Shown here: one piece after another, positions 5,918 to 7,357 of the stretch | How the letters are laid out: every line of letters starts with the position of its first letter | Position numbering within the stretch: the stretch's first letter is position 1 | NCBI GenBank assembly: GCA_002496635.1 | Contig: DAKQ01000064.1 | Location: forward strand, 1-7,357 | DNA length: 7,357 nt | DNA from: Euryarchaeota archaeon UBA82 | Lineage (GTDB): Archaea > Thermoplasmatota > Poseidoniia > Poseidoniales > Poseidoniaceae | Reading direction: 5' to 3' | The notes under the pieces: generated by a model | Told to the model about the DNA's origin: nothing | Seen by the model: only the letters and a program-made list of their open reading frames with translations | Database searches by the model: none | Program-made: the position numbers and the translations under genes

Positions 5918-6946
5918 ATGGGCTGTAATCTAAGAGACCTTACAACACCCGAAGAGATTAATCTCGCCGATCTTCGCGGTAAGCGAGTAGGAATTGATGC
6001 GTTTCTAACTGCGTTCCAATTTTTGACAACCATTCGTGACCGCTCTCCGACCGGAGACGGAGGCCCATTACGGGATTCGAAAGGACGCGTAGTTGCCCAT
6101 TTGATGGGTCTTCTCAATCGAACAACATCCATGCTTTCGATGGGGATTCAACCGGTTTTCATCTTTGATGGACAATCTCCTGAATTGAAGGCAGACGAAC
6201 TTGCAGCGCGTCGAAAACGGCGATTGGAAGCGGAAGCGATTCACAAGCAAGCCCTCGAAGATGGAGATTTTCAAACGGCTCAAAAAATGGCGCAACGAAT
6301 TGTCCATTACAGTGCGGAGATGATTGATGATACCAAAAAAATGCTTGATTTACTCGGCGTTCGATGGGTCGATGCTGCTGCAGAAGGCGAAGGCCAAGCA
6401 GCTGTAATGGCTGTGAAAGGCCAACTCGATATCGTGGCAACTCAAGACTGGGATGCACTTCTTTACGGGAGTCCGATCCTTGTTCGCAATCTCATGAGTC
6501 ACGGCAGTAAGCGACATGGCCGAACCGTGAAGGCGCAGCAAATCAATTTGCAAGAACTCCTTGCTACACATGATTTGACCCGAGAACAATTGGTCGATTT
6601 AGCCATAATGATCGGAACTGATTTCCATCCTGGCCTGAAAGGAATTGGTCCGAAGACTGGAATTAAACTGATTAAATCGTTGGGTACGATTGAAGCAATT
6701 TGTGAAGAAAAGGGTAAGGAAGTTCCTGAACGACTCGATGAGATTCGAGAGATTTTCCTTAACCATCCCTCAAGCGAGGTTGATTCCGAAGATCTCAAAC
6801 CGGGGACAGTCGATGTCAAGGGATTAACTCAATTTTTACAAGAAGAGCGTGAGTTTAGTCAGCGAAGAATGGATGCTGCATTTGATGCATTACGGAAAGG
6901 AAACCTCATCAGAGATGGGGGTCAAACCTCCTTGTTTTCATTCTAA
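5918..6946 (+). CDS. fen: Flap endonuclease 1 (FEN1/XPG family)
   Basis: FEN1 is a structure-specific nuclease that cuts 5' flaps during Okazaki fragment maturation and long-patch base-excision repair. The XPG N domain (about 1-105) begins MGCNLRDL, as expected for a family whose N-terminal Met-Gly is part of the active site. Metal-binding acidic residues are all present: D27 (GIDAF), D84 (FIFDG), E156 and E158 (AEGEGQ), D177 and D179 (TQDWDALLYG), and D235 (GTDF). The helix-hairpin DNA-binding motif GLKGIGPKTGIKLI follows at 239-252. The C-terminus, QTSLFSF, fits the PIP-box pattern (Q-x-x-L-x-x-F) for docking on the PCNA sliding clamp. The 342-residue length is typical of archaeal FEN1. The usual E-A-P-S-E-A-E-A loop reads A-A-A-E-G-E-G here, keeping the ligands. 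Bacteria lack this type, so the gene argues for an archaeal source. Confidence 0.96.
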   Translation: MGCNLRDLTTPEEINLADLRGKRVGIDAFLTAFQFLTTIRDRSPTGDGGPLRDSKGRVVAHLMGLLNRTTSMLSMGIQPVFIFDGQSPELKADELAARRKRRLEAEAIHKQALEDGDFQTAQKMAQRIVHYSAEMIDDTKKMLDLLGVRWVDAAAEGEGQAAVMAVKGQLDIVATQDWDALLYGSPILVRNLMSHGSKRHGRTVKAQQINLQELLATHDLTREQLVDLAIMIGTDFHPGLKGIGPKTGIKLIKSLGTIEAICEEKGKEVPERLDEIREIFLNHPSSEVDSEDLKPGTVDVKGLTQFLQEEREFSQRRMDAAFDALRKGNLIRDGGQTSLFSF

Positions 6947-6950
6947 TGAT

Positions 6951-7357
6951 TCACGCAGGATCAAGACCTGGTAGGATCTCTAAATCTGTTAATTCGACTT
7001 GAACATCGAGGGTTGCTAATCCGCGAGCCAATCCTTCTGCTTGATGATTTGAACTAAATCGTTCGAGGATTCTCTTCCTTCCAGCCATTGACCATTGATC
7101 TCGATTTGCTTCATCACCAGCCTGTTGGATTGCTTCAACCCACTGTTGCATGGAATCATCATCGGTTGGCCAAGGGAGTCTTCGCCCATTCAATCCATCC
7201 GTAATCGTGTGGGTAAAGCCTGCTTCATCGACTACCAATGCAGGGGTATTGACCATCACCGCTTCCATTGGAGTGAGGCCAAATCCTTCGGTTCGAGCTA
7301 CAGCGATGAGTGCATGTGCGTGACGGACAAGTGAAACGAGTTCCAACTCATTGATTC
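6951..7357 (-). CDS. GT4-family glycosyltransferase, C-terminal part, 5'-truncated by window edge
   Basis: The frame is open to the right edge, so the N-terminal nucleotide-sugar transferase half lies outside the window; the TTG at 7344-7346 is an ordinary leucine codon, not a start. The visible part is the second Rossmann domain of a GT-B fold retaining glycosyltransferase of the glycosyl transferases group 1 (GT4) type. The diagnostic E-x7-E motif is clear in EGFGLTPME (glutamates at 7287-7289 and 7263-7265). It is followed by the family's usual segment with a small-residue turn and DGLNGRRLPWPTDD. The C-terminus includes a helix of the R-K-R-I-L-E-R-F-S type common in this family. Such enzymes transfer sugars to lipids, proteins or other glycans, or make sucrose/trehalose-type compounds; substrate cannot be judged from this half. 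The stop lies 4 bases from the FEN1 stop. Confidence 0.9.
   Translation of the reverse strand, partial: INELELVSLVRHAHALIAVARTEGFGLTPMEAVMVNTPALVVDEAGFTHTITDGLNGRRLPWPTDDDSMQQWVEAIQQAGDEANRDQWSMAGRKRILERFSSNHQAEGLARGLATLDVQVELTDLEILPGLDPA

Noticed and set aside
1..7357. Search for a defence island, CRISPR array, transposon, tRNA or phage element
   Set aside because: No regularly spaced repeats, terminal inverted repeats, transposase or integrase motifs, or cloverleaf-like sequences were seen; the genes belong mainly to housekeeping families of unrelated function.

Overview
The window looks like part of a compact archaeal genome, most likely a marine planktonic euryarchaeon of the Marine Group II (Poseidoniales) kind. 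The strongest support is a flap endonuclease of the archaeal/eukaryotic FEN1 type ending in a PCNA-binding motif, next to an archaeal-type tRNA guanosine-10 methyltransferase (Trm-G10/Trm11). These sit among genes of bacterial flavour: class II fumarase, cyclophilin, glutathione peroxidase and a YkgJ-type cysteine-cluster protein. Such mixtures are known in Marine Group II, but the assignment is an inference from gene content and was not tested by a search. No introns, tRNAs, rRNAs, CRISPR arrays, insertion sequences or phage genes were seen. The sequence is mildly AT-rich.

Layout, left to right. A multispanning membrane protein cut off by the left edge (+). A class II fumarase carrying an N-terminal ribbon-helix-helix domain (-). 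A small four-helix membrane protein (+). A small coiled-coil protein and a cyclophilin, co-directional (-). A glutathione peroxidase followed by a YkgJ-family protein (+). A Trm-G10-like tRNA methyltransferase (-). FEN1 (+). The C-terminal part of a GT4 glycosyltransferase cut off by the right edge (-).

The genes switch strand almost one by one, so most are probably transcribed singly or in pairs. The pairs are cyclophilin with the coiled-coil protein, and peroxidase with the YkgJ-family protein. Convergent gene ends are extremely tight: two pairs abut with no base between the stop codons, one pair is 4 bases apart, and one pair overlaps by 35 bases. Divergent gene starts are 40 to 76 bases apart and must hold both promoters. 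There is no gene-free stretch longer than about 76 bases.

The genes do not form one pathway. They cover central carbon metabolism (fumarase), peroxide defence (glutathione peroxidase), protein folding (cyclophilin), tRNA modification (Trm-G10), replication and repair (FEN1), and surface or glycan synthesis (glycosyltransferase). The most unusual item is the fusion of a DNA-binding-type ribbon-helix-helix domain to a complete fumarase. I found no convincing evidence of a new multi-gene system such as a defence island.
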